This document shows, piece after piece, positions 40,816 through 50,440 of a stretch of DNA of 64,000 nt. This DNA is from Halorarius litoreus (lineage in GTDB: Archaea; Halobacteriota; Halobacteria; Halobacteriales; Haloarculaceae), in NCBI RefSeq assembly GCF_024362405.1, contig NZ_CP101454.1, forward strand, positions 2,852,001 through 2,916,000, written 5' to 3'. Position numbers and translations under genes: made by a program. Position 1 is the stretch's first letter. Each line of letters opens with the position of its first letter. A model generated the notes under the pieces. It saw nothing but the letters and a program-made list of their open reading frames with translations, was not told the origin of the DNA and ran no database searches.

Positions 40816-42915
40816 ATGGACCCACTCTCGCGCAATCGGCTCGGCGACGAGCAGTCCCCGTATCTCCAGCAACACGCCGAGAACCCGGTACACTGGCAGC
40901 CGTGGGACGACGCGGCGCTCGACGCCGCCCGCGAACAGGACCGACCCATCTTCCTCTCGGTCGGCTACTCGGCGTGTCATTGGTGTCACGTCATGGAGGA
41001 GGAGAGCTTCGAGGACGACGCGGTCGCGGCTGTCCTCAACGAGCAGTTCGTCCCGATAAAGGTCGACCGTGAGGAGCGTCCGGACCTCGATTCCCTCTAC
41101 ATCACCGTCTGCCAACTCGTCCGTGGACAGGCTGGCTGGCCGCTGTCGGTGTTTCTCACCCCCGACGGCCGGCCGTTCTACGTCGGAACCTACTTCCCGA
41201 AGGAGGCGAAGCGGGGGCAGCCCGGGTTCCTGCAACTCGTCCGCGACGTGGCCGCCGCGTGGGACGACCCCGACGAGCGCGAGGAACTGGAGAGTCGCGC
41301 CGACCAGTGGACGGCGATGGCTCGCGGTGAACTGGAAGACGTTCCTGACCAGCCGGGGGCGGTCCCCGACGCCGAGTTCCTCGGAACGGCCGCGAGCCAG
41401 GCCGTCCGGAGCGCCGACCGCGAGTACGGTGGGTTCGGAACGGGCCAGAAGTTCCCCCAGCCCGGGCGGATTCATCTTCTCTTGCGTGCGTGGCAGCGCG
41501 ACGAGCGTGATGTGTTCAAGCGGGTCGCCGTCGAGGCGCTCGACGCGATGGCCGACGGTGGCCTCTACGACCACCTCGGTGGGGGGTTCCACCGCTACTG
41601 CACCGATCGAAAGTGGGTCGTCCCGCACTTCGAGAAGATGCTGTACGACCAGGCCGAACTCGTCCGTGCGTTCCTCGCCGGCTACCAGGTGACAGGTGAC
41701 GAGCGGTACGCCGACCGCGTCCGCGAAACGCTCGCGTTCGTCGAGCGCGAGCTACAGCACGACGACGGCGGCTTCTTCTCGACGCTCGATGCCCGTTCAG
41801 AGTGGAACGGGGAGCAGGAGGAAGGGGCGTTCTACGTCTGGACGCCGGAACAGGTCGACGACGCGGTCGAGGACGCGACGGACGCCGATCTGCTTCGAGC
41901 CCGGTACGGCATCAGTGCGGTCGGGAACTTCGAGGGAGCCACCGTGTTGACAATCCAGCAATCGGTCGATGAACTCGCGGAGGAGTTGGACCTCACCGAA
42001 GCCGAGGTCGACGAACGGCTCGCCCGTGCCGAACGGCAGGCGCTCGTCCACCGCGAGACGTGGCCCCGCCCGGCCCGCGACGAGAAGATACTCGCCGGAT
42101 GGAACGGCCTGATGATTTCGGCGTTCGCCGAGGCCGGACTCGTTCTCGACGAGCGGTACGCCGACGTCGCCGCCGAAGCGCTCGGGTTCGTCCGTGAGCG
42201 ACTCTGGGACGGCGAGCGGCTCGCCCGCCGATGGAAAGCGGGGGACGTGAAGGGCGAGGGGTATCTGGAGGACTACGCCTTCCTCGCTCGTGGCGCGCTT
42301 CACACCTACGAGGCGACGGGTGATGTGGAACCGCTCGGGTTCGCGCTGGATCTCTCACGCGTCATCGAGCGAGAGTTCTGGGACGACGAGCGGGAGACGC
42401 TGTACTTCACCCCCGCGACCGGCGAGCAACTGGTCGCGCGGCCGCAGGAGATGACCGACGCGTCGACCCCGTCCAGCACCGGGGTCGCCGTCGAGACGCT
42501 CGACGCGCTCGGGCACTTCGGTCCCGGTGCGTCGCTCTCCGACATCGCCGAGGGCGTCGTCGAGACGCACGCCGAGCGACTAGAGTCGAGTCCGGTCCAG
42601 CACACCGCGCTCACGCTTGCGGCCGATGCACTCGCGGTGGGCCGACTGGAACTCACGGTCGCTGCAGCGGAGCTGCCCGATGCGTGGCGCGAAACGCTCG
42701 CGGGACGCTATCTCCCGCTTAGGCTCCTCTCCCTGCGACCGCCGACCGACGCCAGCCTCGATTCGTGGCTCGACGTGCTGGGACTGGACGAGACGCCCCC
42801 GGTCTGGGCCGGTCGGGAGGCGCGCGACGGCGAGCCGACGGTGTACGCCTGTCGTGCTCGGGTCTGCTCGCCACCACAACACTCGCTTTCCGACGCACTC
42901 GACTGGTCGGCGTAG
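40816..42915 (+). CDS. Thioredoxin-domain protein of the YyaL/SSP411 (DUF255) family
   Basis: A 699-residue protein. N-terminal thioredoxin-like domain (LGDEQSPYLQQHAENPVHWQ, VGYSACHWCHVMEEESFEDD with a CxxC pair, FVPIKVDREERPDLDSLYIT, GQAGWPLSVFLTPDGRPFYV), followed by a large (alpha/alpha)6-barrel like GlcNAc 2-epimerase/cellobiose epimerase (GGFGTGQKFPQPGRIHLLLR, YDHLGGGFHRYCTDRKWVVP, HFEKMLYDQAELVRAFLAGY, EEGAFYVWTPEQ, ILAGWNGLMISAFAEAGLVL, LEDYAFLARGALHTYEATGD). Found in all domains; the function is unsettled. Start about 15 bp after a TTTACACAG box, so it may be nearly leaderless. Confidence 0.9.
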   Translation: MDPLSRNRLGDEQSPYLQQHAENPVHWQPWDDAALDAAREQDRPIFLSVGYSACHWCHVMEEESFEDDAVAAVLNEQFVPIKVDREERPDLDSLYITVCQLVRGQAGWPLSVFLTPDGRPFYVGTYFPKEAKRGQPGFLQLVRDVAAAWDDPDEREELESRADQWTAMARGELEDVPDQPGAVPDAEFLGTAASQAVRSADREYGGFGTGQKFPQPGRIHLLLRAWQRDERDVFKRVAVEALDAMADGGLYDHLGGGFHRYCTDRKWVVPHFEKMLYDQAELVRAFLAGYQVTGDERYADRVRETLAFVERELQHDDGGFFSTLDARSEWNGEQEEGAFYVWTPEQVDDAVEDATDADLLRARYGISAVGNFEGATVLTIQQSVDELAEELDLTEAEVDERLARAERQALVHRETWPRPARDEKILAGWNGLMISAFAEAGLVLDERYADVAAEALGFVRERLWDGERLARRWKAGDVKGEGYLEDYAFLARGALHTYEATGDVEPLGFALDLSRVIEREFWDDERETLYFTPATGEQLVARPQEMTDASTPSSTGVAVETLDALGHFGPGASLSDIAEGVVETHAERLESSPVQHTALTLAADALAVGRLELTVAAAELPDAWRETLAGRYLPLRLLSLRPPTDASLDSWLDVLGLDETPPVWAGREARDGEPTVYACRARVCSPPQHSLSDALDWSA

Positions 42916-42928
42916 CCAACCGTGGTCG

Positions 42929-44140
42929 TCACTCCGGGGTCGAGGTCCCTGACTCGTTCGCGGTGATTGGATACGTGGCGAACGCGTTCCTGATGCGCGT
43001 CGTTCCCTCGAACCGGAGGTCCTTGGCGTTCTCCGTGTTGCCCCTGACGAACTCGTTCGCCGCTCGAAGGTGCAGGAGGTAGCCGTCGTCGAACCTCGGT
43101 GCCCGGTTCTCGTAGACGGCCGCACGCCGGTCGAAGAACGAGTCGCCGCGAGACCTTGCCTCCGAGAACTGAGTGTCGGCCTGCTGAATCTTGCTCCGGG
43201 CCGTGGTGAACGCGTCCTGTGCGCGCTGCCAGGCTTCAACGTCGAGGTGGTCGAGCCCCGCGAGGTCAGCGCCGACGGCCTCTGCGTAGGCCTCGAATCC
43301 GACGAGTCGCGGCTCCAGCAGGTACGCGTACTGTTCGACTCCGAAGGTCGTGTAGTTCCACCGGCCGATGTCGAACGCCGGAACCTGTGCCGCAACCGAA
43401 TCGTGGGTGTCGTACAGCTGTTTGACCGCTTTGACCTCCTCGGTGAGCTTCTCGCCGAGGGTGCGCCACGTTGCCAGTTTCTCCCGGGCCGCGCCCATCC
43501 TCTCGACGGCACCGTCGTAGTCGCTCTTGGTGTCGATGAGATACTCGTACTGGTAGATCTTCTCGAACGTGAGTGCGAAGCGCCGGTAGAACGTCGAGCC
43601 GTAGTCGGCGATCGAGGCCACGTGCCGCAGCAGCTCGGCGCGAACGGCCAGTTCAGTTCCCTCCTCGGCTTCGACGTTAGCCAGTGCAGCACGCGCCGTT
43701 TTGAGGTGGCGGTCGACCACCGTCGGGTCCATGTTCCCGAGGTCCTCGAACCGGGGCGTCCAGACCTTCTCCTCGTAGTTCACGAGCCTCACGCTGTAGA
43801 TCTCGGTGAACGCCGCATCCAGTTCCGACCGGGCGATGTCGAGGTACTTACGGCTCGCTTGCGCTGTCGGTGTCTCCTCGGTCGGCGTCTCTGTCTGCTG
43901 GCTCGTGGCTGTCGGATTCGCCGGTGTCGCCGCGCCTCGTGTTGGCTCAGACGCGTCGGCGGACGAACCGGTACTCGAACAGCCAGCCACGCCAGCGAGT
44001 GCGACCGTACCGAGACTCCCGAGGACAGCACGCCGGGACGGTCGACGGGGTCTGGGTTCCTCTGTCGTCTTGTCGCTCGTCGCTTCGTCAGGTCTTCGGA
44101 CGGGGGAGTCGGACGGACCGAGGTCGTCGCTTCGGTCCAT
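42929..44140 (-). CDS. Tat lipoprotein with helical body, function unknown
   Basis: A 403-residue protein. A long charged N-terminus (about 33 residues) precedes the twin-arginine motif PSRRAVLGSLGTVALAGVAG and a lipobox cysteine (AGVAGC). A Thr/Pro/Ser-rich linker (PTATSQQTETPTEETPTAQA) leads to an all-helical domain rich in repeated ~30-residue helices (YLDIARSELDAAFTEIYSVR, TVVDRHLKTARAALANVEAE, YRRFALTFEKIYQYEYLIDT, AWQRAQDAFTTARSKIQQAD). I do not recognise a family. Start overlaps the stop of the PKD protein gene (TGATG), so the two are translationally coupled and probably act together at the cell surface. Confidence 0.75.
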   Translation of the reverse strand: MDRSDDLGPSDSPVRRPDEATSDKTTEEPRPRRPSRRAVLGSLGTVALAGVAGCSSTGSSADASEPTRGAATPANPTATSQQTETPTEETPTAQASRKYLDIARSELDAAFTEIYSVRLVNYEEKVWTPRFEDLGNMDPTVVDRHLKTARAALANVEAEEGTELAVRAELLRHVASIADYGSTFYRRFALTFEKIYQYEYLIDTKSDYDGAVERMGAAREKLATWRTLGEKLTEEVKAVKQLYDTHDSVAAQVPAFDIGRWNYTTFGVEQYAYLLEPRLVGFEAYAEAVGADLAGLDHLDVEAWQRAQDAFTTARSKIQQADTQFSEARSRGDSFFDRRAAVYENRAPRFDDGYLLHLRAANEFVRGNTENAKDLRFEGTTRIRNAFATYPITANESGTSTPE

Positions 44141-45858
44141 CAGTAGCCCACCCCGAGGTCGAGTCCTTCGTCGGCGATGCGACTCCCTTTCTCGGCGGCG
44201 TGTTCACCCGCGGAACCGTCGGTGAGACTGTCGGGGAGGTCACCACCCAGCGGGTCGCTCGAACCGCCGGAGTCGCTCGACCCACCGGTGCTGTCGTCGT
44301 TCGTCGCACCGGACTCACCACTGTCACTCGATGCCGGGCCGCCGCCACCGGTCGCCCGGTTCGTCGACCGTCGTGCATCTTTCGACTCGCTGACGGCATC
44401 GCTGTGCGTGTCCGCGGGGGAACGGTCGTCGCTTCCGAACCGCTCGTCCCAGTCCTCGGCGTTCACCTCACCATCGCCGTTCAGGTCGTTCGTGACGGTC
44501 TTGCCTTCCATCGTGAACGACTGCGTGCTCGTCGTCACTGCGTCGCCGGTGATAGCATCCCGCTGGTCGTCGGTGAGCGTCGGTGCCGTCGACGTCGTCC
44601 CGTCGTTGTCGACGACGTCGGGCATCCGGACGCCGACATCGTCACCGAGGTCGCCGCTGTGTTGGCTGACGTCCTCGTCGGTCTTCTTCCAGACGACGTT
44701 GAAGTGCGACGACCGAAGTACCCGGTCGAGGTTGCTCGTGACCGAGTGATAGCCGTCGCCGTCCCCGCTGTTGTCGCTTCCCTCCATCTCGCAATGGTCT
44801 GGGTTCTGCCGCTTCCGTTCGGATTCCTGATTGTAGTAGCAGTAGAGGGTGTGGAGGGCAGAACTAGGGTTCTCCAGCGTACGAAGGGAACTGCCCGTCA
44901 GAGAGAGTCCATCAGTGGATGTCTGTCCGTCGTTATCAGTTACAGTGACGAGAATTGTTTTTATACTGTCTCCCTCTGGAACGGTTATTTTTGGCCCCTT
45001 GGTCCAGTCGACACTCGTAATATATCCATCCGGGTCTGATGCATCTACAGTGAGAGTAATGGTCTGACCAGAGTGTATCTGACTCGGGCTTTTAATCTCG
45101 ACTTCGGGCTCCTGATTCACAGAAACCATAATGTCGTGGTTCGCGCGAGCAACTCGGTCGTCGGTCGCTGCAGTGACGTAGATTGTTTTTTCGCCCGGTG
45201 CGTTCCACTGTTCGACCCCCGTAACCCCATTTGCGTCTATCGACCAACCGAATCGTGGATTCTGCTGAAAGCCGCCGTACTCGAGAACGAACCCCGCCTC
45301 TTCACCTCTCGCAACGCGTGAGGGGCCGGTGATGTCGAGCCACGGTTCGGGTCCCGACGCGTTCGAACACGGGGCGTTCGTACACGATGGTGTCATGCTC
45401 GGCGGGTCAACGCCGATCGGGTTCGATGGGGACGCCGTTGCTGGCGATGCTGTGGGTGAGGGAGTCGCTTTGGGGTTACTGGTCGGCGTCGACGACCCCT
45501 CAACTGTCACGTAGAGTGTGTCGGTCGACGTGAGGCCATCGTCGTCGGTAACCGTGATAGTCACCGAATAAGTACCCACGCTTCCGGGCCTGAATCGTGA
45601 CTGTCCACAGGTCGGACACTGTGGTACGATGGTCGCTCCGGCGGGTGTTTCGATTCGCCAATCGTACGACTCGATTTCTCCATCGGGGTCACGCGACCCG
45701 GTCGCGTCGAGGAGAACGGTCGTTCCGAGTTCGACCCGCTGGTCGAGCCCGGCGTCCGCCAGCGGTGCTTCGTTACCAGTCTCTCTGGCAGTGACGGCGA
45801 CCGGTGCGACGGCTAGCGCAACGACGAGCGCCCCCACGAGGACCCACCTGTATAGCAT
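44140..45858 (-). CDS. Exported PKD-domain protein with EF-hand/dockerin-like loop
   Basis: A 572-residue surface protein. Signal peptide (YRWVLVGALVVALAVAPVAV), first PKD/Ig-like domain (APLADAGLDQRVELGTTVLL, DATGSRDPDGEIESYDWRI, YSVTITVTDDDGLTSTDTLY, residues ~30-115), Ser/Pro/Thr linker (about 120-155), a Cys-containing loop, a second Ig-like region (LDITGPSRVARGEEAGFVLE), a third PKD-like part (EVEIKSPSQIHSGQTITLTV, DASDPDGYITSVDWTKG), a His/Ser region, then DLNGDGEVNAEDWDERFG, a calcium-binding EF-hand/dockerin loop, and a disordered Ser/Gly tail. No C-terminal anchor. Function unknown; carbohydrate or protein binding at the envelope is likely. Confidence 0.8.
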   Translation of the reverse strand: MLYRWVLVGALVVALAVAPVAVTARETGNEAPLADAGLDQRVELGTTVLLDATGSRDPDGEIESYDWRIETPAGATIVPQCPTCGQSRFRPGSVGTYSVTITVTDDDGLTSTDTLYVTVEGSSTPTSNPKATPSPTASPATASPSNPIGVDPPSMTPSCTNAPCSNASGPEPWLDITGPSRVARGEEAGFVLEYGGFQQNPRFGWSIDANGVTGVEQWNAPGEKTIYVTAATDDRVARANHDIMVSVNQEPEVEIKSPSQIHSGQTITLTVDASDPDGYITSVDWTKGPKITVPEGDSIKTILVTVTDNDGQTSTDGLSLTGSSLRTLENPSSALHTLYCYYNQESERKRQNPDHCEMEGSDNSGDGDGYHSVTSNLDRVLRSSHFNVVWKKTDEDVSQHSGDLGDDVGVRMPDVVDNDGTTSTAPTLTDDQRDAITGDAVTTSTQSFTMEGKTVTNDLNGDGEVNAEDWDERFGSDDRSPADTHSDAVSESKDARRSTNRATGGGGPASSDSGESGATNDDSTGGSSDSGGSSDPLGGDLPDSLTDGSAGEHAAEKGSRIADEGLDLGVGY

Positions 45859-45975
45859 TCGTGAGGGATATTGGCAGAGTATTTTAACTTAAATTTAACC
45901 AATCGAAAATGGGATATACAGTGCGGAACACCTTCTCCTGTCTCTCAGCATCTCCTGACAGACTGTCACGGACCC

Positions 45976-46758
45976 TCACTCGTCGTCCGGGGTATTCGCG
46001 CCGAGTCTTTCCGGATATGGTTCTACTCCGGTCTCATCCTTCATCGGGTCCTCGTCAGCGATTGGAACACGAAACTCGTCGGTCGTGTTCGCGTTCACGG
46101 CCTCGTCAAACCGCTCGCGGTCTGCGAACAGTTGTGTTGCTTTCGTGTTCCCATCTGGTTCGCCATACACACCGACTCCTGTGACTGTGTAATCGCCGTG
46201 CATTAGTGCCCAGCGATGCCCACCTGAATTCATCCAGCCGCGAACCAACGCTCGAGCGAACTCTTTCGGGTCGCGATATGTGGCTGTTCCCGGTCCAGAG
46301 ACATTATTGGTCCACCTCCCATATGCTACGCTGGCTATATTTTCAGCTGTTTCCTGCCCTTCAGTGAATTTAAAATGTTCCAGAGTATGAAGATAGACCG
46401 GTGTGCCATTATAACGGTGCGCGAAGTAGTCCCGATTCCACATATCGTAGCTCCGGTAGTCTGCGACCTGTGCCAGTCGGGGACTCCAGACCAGCGGTTC
46501 GACGCCATCCTCGACGCGCTCGTGGTTGACGTAGGCGACGATCCAGTATTCGACGGTCTCGGTGTCCTGTAGCGTCGCGTTCGGGTGGGTCTCCGGAACG
46601 TCTCGCGAGTCCAGCCGCTGCTGGACCGAGGGCTCGTAGGGGGTGTACGGCTCTCCACGCGGTTCACCGAAGTGGAGACAGCCGGCAGTCGAGACCAGCA
46701 GCGCGATGGCGACCACCACCCGGAGGGTGTGTGTCCGAACGGGAAACGTGAACGGCAC
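45976..46758 (-). CDS. CAP/SCP-domain lipoprotein
   Basis: A 260-residue exported protein. GTG 46758 gives MPFTFPVRTHTLRVVVAIAL, then LLVSTAGCLHFG, a lipoprotein signal with the Cys at residue 27; a TTTTATCC box (minus strand, about 46790-46797) predicts transcription start ~8 bp before this codon, which rules against the longer frames. The body is a CAP/PR-1/SCP domain: VEYWIVAYVNHERVEDGVEP, LVWSPRLAQVADYRSYDMWN, RDYFAHRYNGTPVYLHTLEH, GQETAENIASVAYGRW, ALVRGWMNSGGHRWALMHGD (His and GxxG motif) and YTVTGVGVYGEPDG. Function outside the cell unknown. First gene of the exported cluster; base composition is AT-richer than neighbours. Confidence 0.85.
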   Translation of the reverse strand: MPFTFPVRTHTLRVVVAIALLVSTAGCLHFGEPRGEPYTPYEPSVQQRLDSRDVPETHPNATLQDTETVEYWIVAYVNHERVEDGVEPLVWSPRLAQVADYRSYDMWNRDYFAHRYNGTPVYLHTLEHFKFTEGQETAENIASVAYGRWTNNVSGPGTATYRDPKEFARALVRGWMNSGGHRWALMHGDYTVTGVGVYGEPDGNTKATQLFADRERFDEAVNANTTDEFRVPIADEDPMKDETGVEPYPERLGANTPDDE

Positions 46759-46861
46759 GTGCTCGGTGCTTTCTTCAACCCTCACTTCGGATAAAATTTC
46801 GGTCGGCCGCAACGTCACGGCCGAACGTAGAGCACACCCTGCAGTCGAGCAGGAGTCGGAC

Positions 46862-49129
46862 TTACTGGAACGTCCGGCTGACTTCGGGGTCCTTCGCGGT
46901 GTCTTCCTTGCCGAACCGCTCTTCCATCTGCTCGTACTGCTTCTTCGTCTCCTCGTCGACGCTCGCGCGGACCTCGCCGAGCGCGTGGTCGAAGTGGTCC
47001 ATGGTGATGCGGACGTTGGCGACGGACTGCTTGGCCTCGTCGGGGCTCACGCTGTTGATGAACTCGCGGGTCGCCGCCAGCGACGCCTCGCGGCAGACTG
47101 CCTCGATGTCCGCGCCGACGTAGCCCTCGGTCTTGCGGGCGAGCTTGTCGAGGTCGACGTCGTCGGCGAGCGGCTTCTCGCGGGTGTGGACATCGAAGAT
47201 CTTCCGGCGGCCGTCCTCGTCCGGGACCGGGACGTGGACGTGGCGGTCGAGCCGGCCGGGGCGCAGCAGCGCCGAGTCGATGAGGTCCGGGCGGTTCGTG
47301 GTCGCGACGACCACGACGTCCTCCAGTTCTTCGAGGCCGTCGAGCTCCGTCAGGAGCTGCGAGACGACGCGCTCACCGACCCCCGAGTCGCTCATGTTCC
47401 GGCCGCGCTGGCCGGCGATGGAGTCGATCTCGTCGAAGAAGATGACGGTCGGGGCGTTCGAGCGCGCCTTCTCGAACACCTCCCGGACGCCCTTCTCCGA
47501 CTCGCCGACGTACTTGTTGAGCAGCTCCGGCCCCTTGATGGAGATGAAGTTGCTCTCGGCCTCGTTGGCCACCGCTTTGGCGAGCAGGGTCTTCCCCGTG
47601 CCCGGTGGGCCGTACATCAGCACGCCCTTGGCGGCTTCGAGATCCATCTGCTCGAACACCTCGGGGTAGTCGAGCGGCCACTGGATGGTCTCGCGGAGCC
47701 GCTCTTTCGTGTCGTCGAGCCCACCGACGTCGTCCCACGTGACGTCGGGAACTTCGACGAACACCTCGCGCATGGCGCTGGGCGTGATGCCCTTCATCGC
47801 CTGCTTGAAGTCGTCCTCGGTGACGCGCATCGCCTCCAGCACGTCGGCGTCGATCTCCTCTGCTTCGAGGTCGAGTTCGGGGCGGATGCGCCGGAGCGAG
47901 TTCATCGCTGCCTCCTTCGCGAGCGATTCGAGGTCCGCGCCGACGAACCCGTGAGTGGAGTCGGCGTAGTGGTCGAGGTCGATGCCGTCGGCCAGCGGCA
48001 TCCCACGGGTGTGGACCTGCATGATCTCCTTGCGGCCGTCCTTGTCCGGGACGCCGATCTCGATCTCGCGGTCGAACCGGCCACCCCGACGGAGGGCGGG
48101 GTCGAGCGCGTCCACGCGGTTCGTGGCACCGATGACGGTGACCTGCCCGCGCTCGTCGAGCCCGTCCATCATCGACAGGAGCTGTGCGACGACGCGGCGT
48201 TCCACGTCACCGGACGTCTCGCCGCGCTTGGGCGCGATGGAGTCGAGTTCGTCGATGAAGACGATGGCCGGCTGGTTCTCCTCGGCATCTTCGAAGATCT
48301 CGCGGAGTTGCTCTTCGCTCTCACCGTAGTACTTCGACATGATCTCGGGGCCCGAGATGTCGGTGAAGTACGCGTCGATCTCGTTGGCGACGGCCTTCGC
48401 GATGAGCGTCTTGCCCGTGCCCGGCGGGCCGTGAAGGAGCACGCCCTTCGGCGGTTCGATGCCGAGCTGCTGGAACAGTTCGGGGTGCCGCATCGGCAGC
48501 TCGATCATCTCCCGAACCTGTTCCAGTTCGCGGTCGAGGCCACCGATATCCTCGTAGGTGATCGAAGGAGCGCCGCCACCGGCCCGCCCGCGGCCCTCAC
48601 CGCCGACGATCTGTTCGGCGGGTTTCTCCGAGACCGTGACCTCCGTCGAGTCCGTGACGACGACCGTTCCGGAAGGCTCGGTCTTCGCGACCTTCAGGGG
48701 TATCTGCTGGCCGCTCATCGAGGAGAACGGGCCGAGGCCGAGCGAGAAGGGGACCTGCTGGCCGGGGGTGACAGCCTGTCCGCTCAGCCGGTCGCGGATG
48801 TGCGGCCCGACGTTCCCACGGATCCGGAGGTTCTGCGGGAGCGCGACGGTGATGGCTTTCGCCGGCTTCACGTCCGCCTTCTCGATCTCGACGCGGTCGT
48901 CGATACCGACGCCCGCCTCGCCGCGGAGGCGGCCGTCGATGCGGACGATTCCCTTCCCGCTGTCCTCCGGATAGCCGGGCCAGACGCGGGCGACCGCGCG
49001 CCCGTCACCACCTTCGATGACGACGTAGTCGCCGTTTTCGAGGTCGAGTTGAGCCATCGCCTCGCGGTCGATGGCGGCGAGGCCGCGGCCGGCCTCGCTC
49101 TGCTTCATGGGCTTGACGGTGAGTTTCAT
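46862..49129 (-). CDS. cdc48: AAA+ ATPase CDC48/VCP
   Basis: A 755-residue double-AAA segregase. N-domain ([20 protein letters not shown] and [20 protein letters not shown]), then AAA-D1 ([80 protein letters not shown]) and AAA-D2 ([75 protein letters not shown]) with intact Walker A, B and arginine fingers. It unfolds substrates and can serve the 20S proteasome. Coupled by ATGA to the small upstream gene; a promoter with a palindrome drives both. Confidence 0.97.
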   Translation of the reverse strand: MKLTVKPMKQSEAGRGLAAIDREAMAQLDLENGDYVVIEGGDGRAVARVWPGYPEDSGKGIVRIDGRLRGEAGVGIDDRVEIEKADVKPAKAITVALPQNLRIRGNVGPHIRDRLSGQAVTPGQQVPFSLGLGPFSSMSGQQIPLKVAKTEPSGTVVVTDSTEVTVSEKPAEQIVGGEGRGRAGGGAPSITYEDIGGLDRELEQVREMIELPMRHPELFQQLGIEPPKGVLLHGPPGTGKTLIAKAVANEIDAYFTDISGPEIMSKYYGESEEQLREIFEDAEENQPAIVFIDELDSIAPKRGETSGDVERRVVAQLLSMMDGLDERGQVTVIGATNRVDALDPALRRGGRFDREIEIGVPDKDGRKEIMQVHTRGMPLADGIDLDHYADSTHGFVGADLESLAKEAAMNSLRRIRPELDLEAEEIDADVLEAMRVTEDDFKQAMKGITPSAMREVFVEVPDVTWDDVGGLDDTKERLRETIQWPLDYPEVFEQMDLEAAKGVLMYGPPGTGKTLLAKAVANEAESNFISIKGPELLNKYVGESEKGVREVFEKARSNAPTVIFFDEIDSIAGQRGRNMSDSGVGERVVSQLLTELDGLEELEDVVVVATTNRPDLIDSALLRPGRLDRHVHVPVPDEDGRRKIFDVHTREKPLADDVDLDKLARKTEGYVGADIEAVCREASLAATREFINSVSPDEAKQSVANVRITMDHFDHALGEVRASVDEETKKQYEQMEERFGKEDTAKDPEVSRTFQ

Positions 49130-49365
49130 CGTTTCACCTCGACGGTGACGACGCCGTTGCTCATAGAAGCACGGGCCTCCCCCTCCGGCAGGTCGAACTC
49201 GTACTCGTCGTCGCCGACTACGACGATGGCAGTCCCGTCGAGCAGGTCGATGGACCCGTTGCGACCGGGACCGAGGTCCGCGACGAGGACGACGCGGTCC
49301 TCGTACTCGTACTGACGCGCGATGGCGTCTTCGCGACGGGCGAACCGCTCCTGGAATGCAGTCAT
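49126..49365 (-). CDS. Small Hsp20/beta-rich protein preceding cdc48
   Basis: A 79-residue protein: [20 protein letters not shown] (helix), then beta strands [40 protein letters not shown], and [17 protein letters not shown]. The ending GxxxVxVxK and the EFxLPEG pattern resemble the alpha-crystallin/p23 fold, but it lacks the full Hsp20 length. In haloarchaea this small family is found beside cdc48, suggesting a co-factor or adaptor role (inference). ATGA overlap with cdc48. Confidence 0.72.
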   Translation of the reverse strand: MTAFQERFARREDAIARQYEYEDRVVLVADLGPGRNGSIDLLDGTAIVVVGDDEYEFDLPEGEARASMSNGVVTVEVKR

Positions 49366-49366
49366 G

Positions 49367-49399
49367 CTAACTCTAAGTTAGTTGGTTTAGTATTTAAAC
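49367..49399 (-). promoter_or_regulatory. Promoter and palindrome of the cdc48 operon
   Basis: Minus strand: TATA GTTTAAATAC (about 49391-49400) followed at 49367-49381 by CTAACTTAGAGTTAG, a perfect CTAACT/AGTTAG inverted repeat with a 3-bp spacer, then the ATG at 49365. The palindrome falls on the expected transcription start, as for a repressor. Confidence 0.6.
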
Positions 49400-49540
49400 T
49401 TGTCGCTAAATATCGGGGGGTGTAATAAGTGCTGGAGCAACCGATTGTTTGCGGTTCCGTTCTGTCGGCGAGGCTGGCACCCTCGCTCGTGCTCGCTCGA
49501 CAGCGCCCGGCTTCAAGATGGGGCCGCCCGAGCGACCGGT

Positions 49541-50305
49541 ATGGAGTACGTCGACCACCACGGGCGGGAGACCGCCTACCGCGCGACCGACTTCGGGGAC
49601 GGCGCCCCAGTCCTCTACATCCACGGCTCGGGTGGCTATCACCGCGTCTGGACACAGCAGTACGGGCCGGACGGAGTCGGGCCTGCCGCCGCGGTCGACC
49701 TGACTGGACACGGGGAATCTGCCGACATCGACCTCGCTGCAGGAATCGAGACGCTGGACGCGTACGCGGACGACGTCGTCGCGGTCGCGGAGGAAACCGG
49801 CGCCCGAACCCTCGTGGGTAACTCGTTGGGCGGCGGCGTGGCACTGTGGGTCGCCCTGGAGCGTGACCTCCCACTCGACGCGCTCGTCCTCTGCGGGACT
49901 GGGGCCAAACTAGGTGTCGGTGACGACCTCCTCGAGATGCTCGACAGCGCGTTCGAAGCGGGCGTCGAGGCGGTCCACAGCCCGGGGTTACTGTTCCACG
50001 ACGCCGACCAAGAGACGGTCGAGCGGTCGAAAGAACAGCTGCTTGAGACGGGGGCGAAGGTCACCGCCCGGGACTTCCGCACTTGCGACGCGTTCGACGT
50101 ACGCGACCGCCTCGACGAGGTCGAGGTCCCCGCACTCGCCATCACGGGCGAGCACGACGGGATGACGCCCCCGTCGTTCACCGAGTACCTCGGCGAGCAT
50201 CTTCCGAACTGTGAGACGGCGATTCTGGAGGACTGTGCTCACCTCTCGATGGTGGAGCGTCCCGAGGCGTGGAACGAGCAGGTCCGGGCGTTCCTTGCGG
50301 ACTGA
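49541..50305 (+). CDS. Alpha/beta hydrolase
   Basis: A 254-residue hydrolase. GAPVLYIHGSGGYHRVWTQQ (oxyanion region), ARTLVGNSLGGGVALWVALE (nucleophile Ser in GNSLGG), ALAITGEHDGMTPPSFTEYL (acid Asp) and AILEDCAHLSMVERPEAWNE (His). Substrate unknown; resembles esterases of the MhpC group. The ATG at 49541 is chosen; the open frame extends upstream through GC-rich shadow. Confidence 0.88.
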   Translation: MEYVDHHGRETAYRATDFGDGAPVLYIHGSGGYHRVWTQQYGPDGVGPAAAVDLTGHGESADIDLAAGIETLDAYADDVVAVAEETGARTLVGNSLGGGVALWVALERDLPLDALVLCGTGAKLGVGDDLLEMLDSAFEAGVEAVHSPGLLFHDADQETVERSKEQLLETGAKVTARDFRTCDAFDVRDRLDEVEVPALAITGEHDGMTPPSFTEYLGEHLPNCETAILEDCAHLSMVERPEAWNEQVRAFLAD

Positions 50306-50440
50306 TCTCGTTTCTCGTCCTCAGTAGCCTGCTTCAGGCGCCCCGGCGAATTCGGCCACAGACTGATTACCTCTGCCGGTGTCCATGCCGTCAATACGGT
50401 GACAGACACGTGAGAGACGAGCGATTTCGGGGGGCCACGT

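Noticed and set aside
46643-49315. Long open frame on the plus strand opposite cdc48 (about 890 codons)
   Set aside because: Same reason: antisense shadow of a certain AAA+ ATPase; no coherent domain.
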